From assembly GCA_936908745.1 (NCBI GenBank), contig CAKZFX010000027.1, forward strand, positions 1-62,856: DNA of 62,856 bases. Reading direction: 5' to 3'. This DNA is from an uncultured Chitinophagaceae bacterium (GTDB lineage: Bacteria; Bacteroidota; Bacteroidia; Chitinophagales; Chitinophagaceae). Below are positions 17,345 to 25,877 of the stretch, piece by piece. Below the pieces are notes generated by a model that ran no database searches, was not told the DNA's origin, and was given only the letters and a program-made list of their open reading frames with translations. Numbering within the stretch: position 1 is the first letter of the stretch; every line of letters begins with the position of its first letter. Both the position numbers and the translations under genes were made by a program.

Positions 17345-17821
17345 TTAGAGTGATTGTTTTTTCAAGAAATCAACAGATGCATTGGCAGGAGCAGAGCCTT
17401 CAGGAGCCTTCCACACAGTGCCTTTGATCGTTAATTGTTGTGTTTGATTTGAGTTATAAGTAATTGTGATTTGCTTTTCAAAATAGCCTTCAGCAGCCGC
17501 ATTATAGCCAACCCTGATCTTGGAAGTGGCGCCCGGTGCGATCGGGTCCTGGCTCCATTCAGGCGTGGTACAACCGCAGGAAGCCTGCACATTGTCCAGT
17601 TTTAAAGGCGTTTTACCCGTGTTTGTCACTTCAAAATTGTAATAAACCGGCTTTCCCTGCGGGATTTTGGAAAAATCGTGGGCGATTTCTTTCAATTTGA
17701 GCTGATCACCGGCGGTGGTAGCCACTACAGGAGCATCATGGTTATGGCCATCATGGCTTACCTGCGCCTGCGACAGGCCATAAAAACCGATGCTAAGGAG
17801 GGCTAAAAAGAGTTTCTTCAT
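17345..17821 (-). CDS. DUF1573 protein with His/Asp-rich N-terminus
   Basis: 158 residues from ATG 17821. This start is preferred over the upstream ATG at 17896 because it begins a proper signal peptide (MKKLFLALLSIGFYGLSQAQ) and because a TAAATTTG promoter box lies at 17842-17849, inside the longer reading. After cleavage comes a possible metal-binding stretch (VSHDGHNHDAP). One DUF1573 domain follows, with VQASCGCTTPEWSQDPIAPG. Paralogue of the following gene. Confidence 0.87.
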   Translation of the reverse strand: MKKLFLALLSIGFYGLSQAQVSHDGHNHDAPVVATTAGDQLKLKEIAHDFSKIPQGKPVYYNFEVTNTGKTPLKLDNVQASCGCTTPEWSQDPIAPGATSKIRVGYNAAAEGYFEKQITITYNSNQTQQLTIKGTVWKAPEGSAPANASVDFLKKQSL

Positions 17822-17841
17822 AAAAGACCTTTTGAAGCGGT

Positions 17842-17849
17842 CAAATTTA
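17842..17849 (-). promoter_or_regulatory. -7 element of the DUF1573 operon
   Basis: Minus-strand TAAATTTG (exact TAnnTTTG), 20 bp ahead of ATG 17821. Confidence 0.5.
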
Positions 17850-17918
17850 CGGAAAGATGACAGATAAAAGAGGTGGGTTGCATGGACACGAAACAATTTT
17901 TTCAGGGGTGGATTCTTT

Positions 17919-17926
17919 TATCTTTG
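17919..17926 (+). promoter_or_regulatory. -7 element abutting the second E1 fusion start
   Basis: TATCTTTG (exact TAnnTTTG) with four bases (CCGC) before ATG 17931; implies a leaderless mRNA. Confidence 0.55.
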
Positions 17927-17930
17927 CCGC

Positions 17931-20324
17931 ATGGAAAAGCCAATGCTATCAACGATGCCTGCTGATGAAAAACTATCGTTTGAACGTTTCAGAAATGAAG
18001 TCCTGAAAGACTTCAGGGTAGCTTGTATCAGCCGGGAAACCAGTCTTTTAGGTCGTAAAGAGGTATTGACCGGGAAAGCCAAATTTGGTATTTTTGGCGA
18101 CGGAAAAGAAGTGGCACAGGTGGCCATGTCCAAATTTTTCCAGCCCGGCGATTTCCGCAGCGGTTATTACCGCGACCAGACCTTTGCTTTCGCCATCGGC
18201 CTTACAGATGCCGAGAAATATTTTGCGCAGCTCTATGCTGACCCCGACATCAATAATGACCCTTTCAGCGCCGGCCGCCAGATGAACGCCCACTTTGCCA
18301 CCGAAAATACGGATGCCAACGGCGAATGGCTGGACCTGGTGAATATTAAAAATACAGCGGCCGACCTGGCGCCTACCGCAGGGCAGATGCCCCGCAGTCT
18401 TGGTTTGGCCTATGCTTCAAGAATGTTCAGGAAAGTAAATGAGCTGTCGTCATTTACCCATCTTTCCCAAAACGGAAACGAGGTTTGTTTTACCACCATC
18501 GGCGATTCATCAACCAGCGAAGGCCATTTTTGGGAAACCATCAATGCCGCCGGCGTGTTGCAGGTTCCGTTAGCCGTGTTTGTTTGGGACAATGGTTATG
18601 GTATTTCTGTACCGAAACAATACCAGACGACCAAAGGTTCTATTTCTGAGATTCTCAAAGGTTTTCAAAAAGAAGAGGGCTCCAATGGCTTAAATATTTA
18701 TACCGTAAAAGGATGGGACTATGCCGGTATGTGCGAAGTGTTTGAAGAAGGTATCCGTTTGGCCCGTACCACGCATACGCCTTGTGTTTTTCATGTGGAA
18801 GAGATCACACAACCACAAGGTCACTCCACTTCCGGCAGCCATGAACGCTACAAATCCACCGAGCGGCTTGAATGGGAAAGAGAATGGGATGGTATCAAAA
18901 AGATGAAGGAGTGGATTGTCAATTCTGAACTGGCCACAGAAGATGAGTTGAGTAAAATAGTGGAAGAGTCCAAAGAAGAAGTGCGCAATGGTAAAAACAG
19001 GGCCTGGGAAAAGTACCAGGCGCCGATCAAAGCGCAGGCTGCACGCACACAGGAACTGATCAGTTCATTGATCACTTCTATACCGGAGAAAACAGATGAA
19101 TTACGCAAAATTTCGGCTGGTTTATCTGCCAACCGTGAGCCCTTGCGTCGTGATGTGATGAAAGCGTTGAGTGCAGCGGTGCGTATCGCTGGTAAACATG
19201 ATGCGGCTTTCTGGATCAAAGATTATTATAAAGACCTGCAAAAAGAAAATGCCGATTTATTTAATACGCATTTATATAATGAAGGGCCAAAGAGTGCCTT
19301 AAAAGTAAAACCGGTAGCGGCCAGCTTTGAAAAAGAGGCAGCAACAATTAATGGTTATGAAGTATTGAATAAATATTTCGACCAGTTGTTTGCCAGCAAT
19401 CCTAAAGTTGTTGCTTTTGGTGAAGACCTCGGTATGATCGGCGACGTAAACCAGGGGTTTGCGGGTTTGCAAGCCAAACATGGTGCTGAAAGAATTTTTG
19501 ATACCGGTATCCGTGAGTTGACGATCATGGGACAAGGAATTGGTTTAGCACTTCGTGGTCTGCGTCCCATTGCTGAAATACAATACTTAGACTATTTATT
19601 ATACGGTCTGCAACCGCTGAGTGATGATGTGGCTACGCTGCATTACAGAACTTTTGGTAAGCAAAGTTGCCCGCTGATCGTTCGTACAAGAGGCCATCGT
19701 CTCGAAGGTATCTGGCATAGCGGCTCACCCATGGGTATGATCATCAACTCGCTGCGGGGCATGTATGTTTGTGTGCCAAGGAATATGACACAGGCCGCCG
19801 GTATGTATAATACATTATTGCAAGGCAATGATCCGGCTATCGTCATCGAATGCCTGAACGGTTATCGCTTAAAAGAAAAACTACCTTCCAATCTTTCCAC
19901 GTTTGCAGTGCAGTTAGGTGTTCCCGAAGTATTAAAAGAAGGTACAGATGTTACCATCGTTTCTTACGGTTCCACATTGCGCATTATTCAAGAGGCCGTA
20001 ACTGTATTGGAACAGCAAGGTATCAGTTGCGAGATCATTGATGTGCAAACCTTGTTGCCATTTGACACTGACCATCTTATTTTGGAGTCGCTGAAGAAAA
20101 CCAACCGTATCGTTTTCGTAGATGAAGATGTACCCGGGGGTGCGGCTGCGTATATGTTCAACAAAGTGATGGAAGAGCAAGGCGGTTATCGCTATCTCGA
20201 CGTGGCTGCAAGAACTATTACGGGTAAAGCGCATCGTCCTGCTTACGGAAGTGACGGTGATTATTTCAGTAAGCCGAATGCGGAGGATATTGAGGCGGTT
20301 GTTGTGGAGATGATGTCGGAGTAG
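17931..20324 (+). CDS. 2-oxoacid dehydrogenase E1, alpha-beta fusion (797 aa)
   Basis: Second ThDP-dependent E1 fusion in the window, about 110 residues longer than the 8515 paralogue. The alpha half has YYRDQTFAFAIGL, the ThDP site TIGDSSTSEGHFWETINAAG to WDNGYGIS, and a longer insert with helical, Glu/Lys-rich character (~320-460) before the beta half. The beta half starts near 470 (NGYEVLNKYFDQLFASNPKV) and has AFGEDLGMIGDVNQGFAGL and TRGHRLEGIWHSGSP. The beta half retains transketolase central and C-terminal domains. Probably a distinct 2-oxoacid specificity. Confidence 0.92.
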   Translation: MEKPMLSTMPADEKLSFERFRNEVLKDFRVACISRETSLLGRKEVLTGKAKFGIFGDGKEVAQVAMSKFFQPGDFRSGYYRDQTFAFAIGLTDAEKYFAQLYADPDINNDPFSAGRQMNAHFATENTDANGEWLDLVNIKNTAADLAPTAGQMPRSLGLAYASRMFRKVNELSSFTHLSQNGNEVCFTTIGDSSTSEGHFWETINAAGVLQVPLAVFVWDNGYGISVPKQYQTTKGSISEILKGFQKEEGSNGLNIYTVKGWDYAGMCEVFEEGIRLARTTHTPCVFHVEEITQPQGHSTSGSHERYKSTERLEWEREWDGIKKMKEWIVNSELATEDELSKIVEESKEEVRNGKNRAWEKYQAPIKAQAARTQELISSLITSIPEKTDELRKISAGLSANREPLRRDVMKALSAAVRIAGKHDAAFWIKDYYKDLQKENADLFNTHLYNEGPKSALKVKPVAASFEKEAATINGYEVLNKYFDQLFASNPKVVAFGEDLGMIGDVNQGFAGLQAKHGAERIFDTGIRELTIMGQGIGLALRGLRPIAEIQYLDYLLYGLQPLSDDVATLHYRTFGKQSCPLIVRTRGHRLEGIWHSGSPMGMIINSLRGMYVCVPRNMTQAAGMYNTLLQGNDPAIVIECLNGYRLKEKLPSNLSTFAVQLGVPEVLKEGTDVTIVSYGSTLRIIQEAVTVLEQQGISCEIIDVQTLLPFDTDHLILESLKKTNRIVFVDEDVPGGAAAYMFNKVMEEQGGYRYLDVAARTITGKAHRPAYGSDGDYFSKPNAEDIEAVVVEMMSE

Positions 20325-20338
20325 GCAACGGTCAATAG

Positions 20339-20891
20339 ACAATTGGCAATAAGCAATTGACAATATGCAAAAGTTGAATAGCAGGCAAATGCCTGTATAG
20401 GTAGCGTGTACGATTGTTTGGGTCGTTTGCCCATTGCATATTGTAAATTGCATATTACAACAAAACCGTACCGTATGGCTGCAAAGAATTTTAAAGAGAC
20501 CAAAGTCTTTAAACTGGCTTTTGAGCAGGCGATGGATATTTTGGAAACCTCAAAATCGTTTCCCCGTGAAGAAACGTATTCACTGACAGACCAGGTAAGA
20601 CGATCTTCGAGAAGCGTTTGTGTTAACATTGCAGAAGCTTACCGAAAGAAAAGATATCCTGCCCATTTTGTTTCTAAAATAACGGACAGTGATGCTGAAA
20701 ACTCTGAAACCAATGTATGGTTTGACTTTGCTGAAGCATGCATATATATTAATAAAGAGAAACATCAGCAGTTATTGTTGAGGAATGAGGAGATAGGAAG
20801 GTTGCTAAACCACATGATTAACAATCCTGATAAATATTAAAGAATCGCCCCGCTGAAAGCTGCCAATTGCCTATTGCTTATTGCCAATTGT
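20339..20891. mobile_element. Four-helix-bundle cassette bounded by a perfect 19-bp inverted repeat
   Basis: Left end ACAATTGGCAATAAGCAAT (20339-20357) is the exact reverse complement of the right end at 20873-20891. The cassette starts 14 bp after the E1 stop, ends 5 bp before the TRIC start, and contains one S23-like gene. A second imperfect inverted repeat (20354-20370 against 20434-20450, 16 of 17 paired) makes a hairpin upstream of that gene. No transposase or target duplication is seen, so mobility is inference. Confidence 0.5.
20475..20840 (+). CDS. Four-helix-bundle protein, 23S rRNA intervening-sequence (S23) family
   Basis: 121 residues from ATG 20475, the standard size of the S23/IVS-protein family. 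An in-frame start at 20406 would put non-conserved, repeat-derived sequence (MYDCLGRLPIAYCK) at the front and is rejected. Family marks: FKLAFEQAMDILETSKSFP, then EETYSLTDQVRRSSRSVCVNIAEAYRKK, then ENSETNVWFDFAEAC. The fold is a pentameric four-helix bundle also seen in Avd of diversity-generating retroelements. Function unproven; possibly nucleic-acid binding. No 23S rRNA or retroelement lies nearby. Confidence 0.88.
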   Translation: MAAKNFKETKVFKLAFEQAMDILETSKSFPREETYSLTDQVRRSSRSVCVNIAEAYRKKRYPAHFVSKITDSDAENSETNVWFDFAEACIYINKEKHQQLLLRNEEIGRLLNHMINNPDKY

Positions 20892-20896
20892 AAAAG

Positions 20897-21517
20897 ATGC
20901 CAACGCAATTCCTTTCAATCATCGACATCTTAGGGACCTTCGCCTTTGCCGTGTCAGGCGCATTCCTTGCTATGCAAAAAAAGCTGGACCCGTTTGGTGT
21001 TTTGGTGCTTTCTTTTGTAACGGCGATTGGAGGTGGTACGTTGCGTGATATTTTGATCGGCAACCTGCCTGTGGGTTGGCTGCGCAATGAAACAGCCACG
21101 ATCGTTATTTTTTCTTCGGCTATCGCGGCCATGTTTTTCAGCCGTTTCTTAAAACAGTTTACCACTACTTTGTTTTTATTTGATGCGCTGGGTCTTGGCT
21201 TGTTTACGATTATCGGGATCGAATTGGGTATCGAGAAAAATTTCAGCATGGGCATTTGTATTGCACTCGGTACGATCACGGCTTGCTTTGGCGGTGTGAT
21301 AAGAGATGTATTGTTAAATGAAGTGCCGTTTTTATTCCGCAAGGAAATTTATGCAATGGCTTGTATCGCCGGCGGATTGTTTTATTTTCTATTAAAGCAA
21401 ACGGCTATTGACCCGATCGTTTCCAAGATCATTTGCATACTGCTCATCTTTGCCGTTCGGGTAATCGCCTATCGTTTTAAATTATCATTGCCCCGATTTT
21501 ACAAGGAAACAGATTAA
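20897..21517 (+). CDS. Trimeric intracellular cation (TRIC) channel family protein
   Basis: 206-residue membrane protein with about seven hydrophobic helices, of the bacterial TRIC/UPF0126 family. The two pseudo-repeats each carry a Gly-rich kink: SFVTAIGGGTLRDILIG (~39-55) and GTITACFGGVIRDVLLNE (~125-142). Homologues form homotrimeric cation channels. PhzF follows 2 bp later, so co-transcription is likely. The preceding S23 cassette ends 5 bp before the start codon and may have displaced or supplied the leader. Confidence 0.9.
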   Translation: MPTQFLSIIDILGTFAFAVSGAFLAMQKKLDPFGVLVLSFVTAIGGGTLRDILIGNLPVGWLRNETATIVIFSSAIAAMFFSRFLKQFTTTLFLFDALGLGLFTIIGIELGIEKNFSMGICIALGTITACFGGVIRDVLLNEVPFLFRKEIYAMACIAGGLFYFLLKQTAIDPIVSKIICILLIFAVRVIAYRFKLSLPRFYKETD

Positions 21518-21519
21518 TT

Positions 21520-22305
21520 ATGAAACTGACAATGTACCAGGTGGATGCTTTTGCCACACAGTTGTTCAAAGGTAATCCCGCTGCTGTTATTCCATTGGAC
21601 CACTGGATCAGTGAAGAGCTGATGCAAAACATTGCGATGGAAAACAATTTGGCCGAAACGGTTTTCTTTGTAGCGAATGGCGATGATTTTGATATCCGCT
21701 GGTTTACACCAGGGGCTGAGATCAACCTTTGTGGTCACGCTACATTAGCATCTGCCTTTATCCTGTATGATTATTTGGACTACAAAAAAGACCAGATCGT
21801 ATTTCATTCCAAAAGTGGTCCGCTGCGTGTTGAAAAGCAAGACGGCATTATCAAATTAGATTTTCCATCGTGGATGCCGGAACGGATAGAAGAGTACCCG
21901 GCTGAATTATTGACGTCGCTGGGCCATCCCGAAATCGCAGGCGTGTATAAGAACAGGGATTTTGTAGTGGAGTTATTGAATGAAGAGGCGGTTAAAAATT
22001 GCCAGCCTGATTTTACCGCTATGAAAAAAATAAAAGGAAATGTGATGATCACAGCGCCGGGCAAAACAGTTGACTTTGTGTCCCGGTTTTTTGCTCCCGG
22101 TATTGGTATTGACGAAGACCCTGTTACAGGTTCGGCACATTCACAATTGATTCCTTTCTGGAGTTATAAGCTGGATAAACAAGTGATGAAAGCGCAACAA
22201 CTTTCACGCCGTGGCGGCGAATTGTACTGCGAGCAAAAAGGCGACCGCGTTATTATGGGTGGCACCTGTGTTTTTTATATGAAAGGAGAAATAGCATTAA
22301 TCTAA
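21520..22305 (+). CDS. PhzF family isomerase
   Basis: 261-residue member of the PhzF/diaminopimelate-epimerase-like fold. Motifs: start YQVDAFATQLFKGNPAAVIPL, the general acid/base region ENNLAETVFF (Glu), CGHATLASAF and DPVTGSAHSQL, all typical of YddE/PhzF relatives. These are cytoplasmic isomerases of mostly unknown substrate; no phenazine genes are present, so phenazine synthesis is not implied. Its 3' end overlaps the convergent DCC gene by 9 bp. Confidence 0.9.
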   Translation: MKLTMYQVDAFATQLFKGNPAAVIPLDHWISEELMQNIAMENNLAETVFFVANGDDFDIRWFTPGAEINLCGHATLASAFILYDYLDYKKDQIVFHSKSGPLRVEKQDGIIKLDFPSWMPERIEEYPAELLTSLGHPEIAGVYKNRDFVVELLNEEAVKNCQPDFTAMKKIKGNVMITAPGKTVDFVSRFFAPGIGIDEDPVTGSAHSQLIPFWSYKLDKQVMKAQQLSRRGGELYCEQKGDRVIMGGTCVFYMKGEIALI

Positions 22306-22701
22306 AAAACGTTTTCTTAATTCAGGCGTCGGGATCATACATTCTTCCCTTTTCCCATACCACTTATAACGGTTGCGGGCAATCCAGTTGTAAACCGCAT
22401 CACGGATAAACGGCGGTATAATAATAAAGGCATATAACAATTGCCAGCCACCGCCCAATGATTTCAGCATCCGTAAGGCTCCTGTGGAACGTTTGTAAAG
22501 GTTGTTGCCGTCAATTAAAATAAAGGAATTGAGATCGTTGGCAGGTAAATCAAACTGCCGGAGCAATTGCTGCCCCGTTTTGCCCTGTAAAGAAGCAAAC
22601 AGGAATTGTTGTTTTTTATCTCTTTTGATTATAAACTGTACGCTGCGGTTGCAGAGATTGCAGACACCGTCAAAAAGCACGATCTTTTTCCCCTGCTCCA
22701 T
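22297..22701 (-). CDS. DCC family thiol-disulfide oxidoreductase-like protein
   Basis: 134 residues from ATG 22701 (an ATG at 22728 would add nine). The shorter start is preferred because a GAACTTTG box sits four bases upstream, the same arrangement as other genes here. The family signature DGVCNLCNRSVQFI holds the DxxCxxC thiols near the N-terminus of a thioredoxin-like fold. The 3' part has the aromatic RNRYKWYGKREECM typical of DUF393. Redox partner unknown. Confidence 0.87.
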   Translation of the reverse strand: MEQGKKIVLFDGVCNLCNRSVQFIIKRDKKQQFLFASLQGKTGQQLLRQFDLPANDLNSFILIDGNNLYKRSTGALRMLKSLGGGWQLLYAFIIIPPFIRDAVYNWIARNRYKWYGKREECMIPTPELRKRFLD

Positions 22702-22705
22702 ACTA

Positions 22706-22713
22706 CAAAGTTC
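22706..22713 (-). promoter_or_regulatory. Candidate -7 element of the DCC gene
   Basis: Minus-strand GAACTTTG (one mismatch to TAnnTTTG) with four bases (TAGT) before ATG 22701. Confidence 0.35.
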
Positions 22714-22756
22714 CGAAATTTTTGACAAATCGGTTTTCAGTGTTCCACGGTATTCT

Positions 22757-22774
22757 TACCCGAATGTGTAATTG
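22757..22774 (+). promoter_or_regulatory. 18-bp motif copy 1, upstream of the histidine kinase
   Basis: TACCCGAATGTGTAATTG, one mismatch to copies 2 and 3. Here it lies inside an extra perfect 8-bp inverted repeat (TTCTTACC at 22753-22760, GGTAAGAA at 22774-22781). It is 89 bp before the kinase start. Proposed binding site of the 25125 regulator (inference). Confidence 0.55.
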
Positions 22775-22862
22775 GTAAGAACGAGCGGTAGTGTGATTTT
22801 TACCACTCGGTAAATTCAGGAGTTAATTGTAAATTTCATTTGTAAACCCCGTCCTGCAACCT

Positions 22863-25100
22863 ATGCGCTGCCTACATATTTTTGTGAAACGTTTCACGCT
22901 GGCTGTTCTGTTCCTGTCAACCACACAGTTGTGGGCGCAACCTTCCGCGGCTGACAAGAAAGCGATTGATGACTTGTTGTTAAAGGCGCAGGGATTATTT
23001 AATACCAACCAATACGATTCGGCCAGCAAACTGACAATAGACGCAGTGGCGCTGGCACGTAAGAATAATTACCCGGTTGCAGAAGCGAATGCGTATGACC
23101 TGATGGCCGACCTGATGCTGCAAAACGGTAAAATGAAACAGGTACGGCATTATGATTCGCTGTTATTTCCCATTGCCACGACTGTAAAAGACACATCGCT
23201 GCTGATCAATTTTTATAACCGCAGCGGGGTCTTCTATTCTGAACAGGGAAAGGTAAAAGAATCTGAAGAGAGTTACCAGCATGCCTTGGCAATTGGTTTG
23301 GATAAGAAACAATCTTCCAAAACAGCGGAAGTGTACAGTAATCTCGGTTCCCTCAACCTATCCACCGGCAATAAAGACAAAGCCGTTGAGTTTTTTTTCA
23401 AGGCATTGAAATTATTTGAGGTGAATGGCAATGATAAAGGAGAGGGTGAAACATACAGCAATATTTCATCTGCGTTTTACCTGATGGGAAGAACGGATGA
23501 TGCGATTGCTTATCAAAAGAAAAGTATTGACATACGGGAAGACATCAATGATATGCCGGGGCTGGTGATCACGAATGTAAACATCGGGCAGCTCTATATA
23601 TTAAAAGAAAATTACCCGCTGGCCTTGCAACACCTGACGCAGTCGGCCAGGTATGCCGACCAGTTGAATAATCCACGCCTGAAAGGAAGTGCTTATTCGG
23701 GAATGTCGGCGTATTACACAAGAACAAAAGATTTTAAATCAGCGCTGGAATGGCAATCCAAAGCGATTGTTTTGTTTGAAGAAACGGATAACAAACCTTT
23801 GCTCTCCCGTTTATATGTGGCTGCGGGAAACCTGGCCAACGTTTCCAATGATTCTGTAAAAGCGATTGAGTATTTTAATAAAGCGTTGAACCTGGCCATG
23901 CTCGTGGGCAATAAAGACAATATCAGCAATGCAAACGAAAAGCTGAGTGTTTTTTACCAGTCGAGAGGTGATCTTCAAAAAGCATTACAGTATTATAAGC
24001 AGCATATTTTATACAAAGACAGTATTGCCGCCACGAGTACCATTTCTAAAATTGAAGAGATACGCACCAAATTTGAAACCGAGAAGAAAGACAACGAGAT
24101 CGCCAAGCTGATGACGGAACAGCGTATCCGTCAACTGGAAATAGAAAAACAAAAGGCGATCATTGATGGGAATAAGCTGGTGGCAAAACAAAAAGAAGAT
24201 GAGATAAAACTGCTGTCGCAACAACGGGCTTTGCAGGAAGCCGCTTTTCAGAAATCACAGGAGGAACTGGAAAAGCAACTGCTGGTGGCCAAAAACAACG
24301 AGCAGGCGTTGAAGCTATCTCAACAGGAATTGCAGCTGACCAATAAGGAAAACCAATTGAAAGAAAAAGAATTGGCGGCGCAAAAGCAGTTCCGGAATTT
24401 TATGATCGCCGGTGTATTGGTGGCATTCCTGCTGGCCTTCGTTTTATTTAACCGATATAAACTAAAACGAAAACTGAATGAACAACGCCAGTTGCTGGAT
24501 GTGCGCAACAGCATTTCCCGCAACCTGCATGATGATATCGGTGCATCGTTGAGTAATATTAATATCCTGAACGAGCTGACCAAACGAAATGTAACCGATT
24601 CGGATAAAGCAACAGGGTATTTGGCCAAAGCGGGTGATGATATACAGCGTATCAGCGAATCACTGTCGGATATTGTGTGGAATATCAACCCGCAGTATGA
24701 TAACCTTGACAATCTTTTTATACGCATGAAAAGATATGCTGCCGATATGCTGGACGGAAAAAATATTGATGCGGAAATAAATTTTCCATCCGATGCAGAG
24801 TCTTTGTCAATGCCGATGGACCAGCGCCGTGATTTTTATCTTATTTTCAAAGAAGCCGTCAATAATCTTGTGAAATATTCAAAGGCAACAAAAGCAGAAG
24901 TGAAAGTGAGTTTTACCGAAAATACGATTCATTTAAGAGTGGAAGACAACGGAAACGGTTTTGAAGAAGATAAGATACGTGCGGGCAATGGCTTGCAGAA
25001 TATGAAGCTCCGGGCAGAGCAATGGAAAGGAAAACTGTCTATCAACTCTGTGCCGGGCAAAGGAACGGCCGTAGTGCTGGATATGAAAATCGCCAAATAA
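22863..25100 (+). CDS. TPR-containing sensor histidine kinase (NarX/LytS-like HisKA_3)
   Basis: 745 residues. Order: signal peptide (1-25, ending LWAQ), about eight tetratricopeptide repeats in the periplasm (~30-385), a long coiled coil (~390-508, rich in EKQKA and KQKEDEIKLL), one membrane helix (~511-534), HisKA_3 dimerisation domain with phospho-His556 (SRNLHDDIGASLSNINIL) and a C-terminal HATPase with N-box EAVNNLVKYSKAT and G-box VEDNGNGFEEDKI. Pairs with the NarL-type regulator directly downstream. Periplasmic TPRs suggest sensing through a protein partner. No clear -7 box was identified. Confidence 0.93.
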   Translation: MRCLHIFVKRFTLAVLFLSTTQLWAQPSAADKKAIDDLLLKAQGLFNTNQYDSASKLTIDAVALARKNNYPVAEANAYDLMADLMLQNGKMKQVRHYDSLLFPIATTVKDTSLLINFYNRSGVFYSEQGKVKESEESYQHALAIGLDKKQSSKTAEVYSNLGSLNLSTGNKDKAVEFFFKALKLFEVNGNDKGEGETYSNISSAFYLMGRTDDAIAYQKKSIDIREDINDMPGLVITNVNIGQLYILKENYPLALQHLTQSARYADQLNNPRLKGSAYSGMSAYYTRTKDFKSALEWQSKAIVLFEETDNKPLLSRLYVAAGNLANVSNDSVKAIEYFNKALNLAMLVGNKDNISNANEKLSVFYQSRGDLQKALQYYKQHILYKDSIAATSTISKIEEIRTKFETEKKDNEIAKLMTEQRIRQLEIEKQKAIIDGNKLVAKQKEDEIKLLSQQRALQEAAFQKSQEELEKQLLVAKNNEQALKLSQQELQLTNKENQLKEKELAAQKQFRNFMIAGVLVAFLLAFVLFNRYKLKRKLNEQRQLLDVRNSISRNLHDDIGASLSNINILNELTKRNVTDSDKATGYLAKAGDDIQRISESLSDIVWNINPQYDNLDNLFIRMKRYAADMLDGKNIDAEINFPSDAESLSMPMDQRRDFYLIFKEAVNNLVKYSKATKAEVKVSFTENTIHLRVEDNGNGFEEDKIRAGNGLQNMKLRAEQWKGKLSINSVPGKGTAVVLDMKIAK

Positions 25101-25103
25101 CCT

Positions 25104-25121
25104 TACCCGATTGTGTAATTG
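25104..25121 (+). promoter_or_regulatory. 18-bp motif copy 2, before the response regulator
   Basis: TACCCGATTGTGTAATTG, identical to copy 3, in the 24-bp gap between kinase and regulator. The first 14 bases form an imperfect dyad (10 of 14 positions symmetric), as expected for a NarL/LuxR-type site. Confidence 0.55.
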
Positions 25122-25124
25122 ATT

Positions 25125-25799
25125 ATGAAAAAGACGCAACCGAAATTTGACAACATGCAACCCACTTCATTAGTTATATATGAGGACAATACAAGACTGC
25201 GCCAGTCCCTGGAATTATTGCTAGGCGATGACAGCGATTTTGAAGTTGTTGGCGCTTTTCCTGATTGCCGAAGCGTGGTGGACCAGGTACAGGCATTAGA
25301 GCCGAAATTGGTCATCATGGATATTGATATGCCCGCGGTGAATGGGATTGAAGGTGTACGCAGGATCAAAGCGGAAACACCGGAAGTAAAAGTGGTGATG
25401 TATACCGTCTTTGATGACGACAACCGGATTTTTGATTGTATTTGTGCGGGTGCAGATGGCTATTTATTAAAAAATACGTCGCCGGTTAAGTTGATACAAT
25501 CCTTAAAAGACCTGGCCGAAGGTGGTTCGCCGATGAGCCCCTTTGTAGCACAAAAGGTTTTCCAGTTTTTTCGTGACAATAAAAAAACGGAAGAGAATTT
25601 TAACCTGACCAGCCGGGAAAAAGAGATCCTTGAATTGCTGGTTCGTGGTAACTCTTATAAGATGATTGCTGACAAATCAAATGTGACGATCGACACCGTT
25701 AAAAAGCACCTGCAGAATATTTATCACAAGCTCCACGTGAACTGCGGGACGGAAGCAGTGGCAAAAGCGTTGCAACATAAGATCGTCAAACTCGACTAA
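25125..25799 (+). CDS. NarL/LuxR-family response regulator
   Basis: 224 residues from ATG 25125 (an upstream TTG at 25119 and ATG 25155 are alternatives). Receiver domain (~14-130) with acidic pocket YEDN, phospho-acceptor Asp66 in LVIMDIDMP, and conserved Lys in YLLKNTSP. LuxR-type helix-turn-helix (~155-220): LTSREKEILELLVRGNSYKM and the recognition region TVKKHLQNIYHKL. Partner of the TPR kinase 24 bp upstream. Three copies of an 18-bp dyad around the two genes and before the next gene suggest autoregulation. Confidence 0.94.
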   Translation: MKKTQPKFDNMQPTSLVIYEDNTRLRQSLELLLGDDSDFEVVGAFPDCRSVVDQVQALEPKLVIMDIDMPAVNGIEGVRRIKAETPEVKVVMYTVFDDDNRIFDCICAGADGYLLKNTSPVKLIQSLKDLAEGGSPMSPFVAQKVFQFFRDNKKTEENFNLTSREKEILELLVRGNSYKMIADKSNVTIDTVKKHLQNIYHKLHVNCGTEAVAKALQHKIVKLD

Positions 25800-25806
25800 A
25801 TTTCAC

Positions 25807-25824
25807 TACCCGATTGTGTAATTG
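25807..25824 (+). promoter_or_regulatory. 18-bp motif copy 3, before the TapB-like lipoprotein
   Basis: TACCCGATTGTGTAATTG, identical to copy 2; 53 bp before ATG 25878. Confidence 0.55.
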
Positions 25825-25877
25825 TCCTGCCTTCTTATTTTTTTCATTTTTACACTGTTCCTTTCAAATGGTGAAAA

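Noticed and set aside
20406..20474. Upstream start for the four-helix-bundle gene
   Set aside because: The extra 23 residues translate the inverted repeat and are not family-like.
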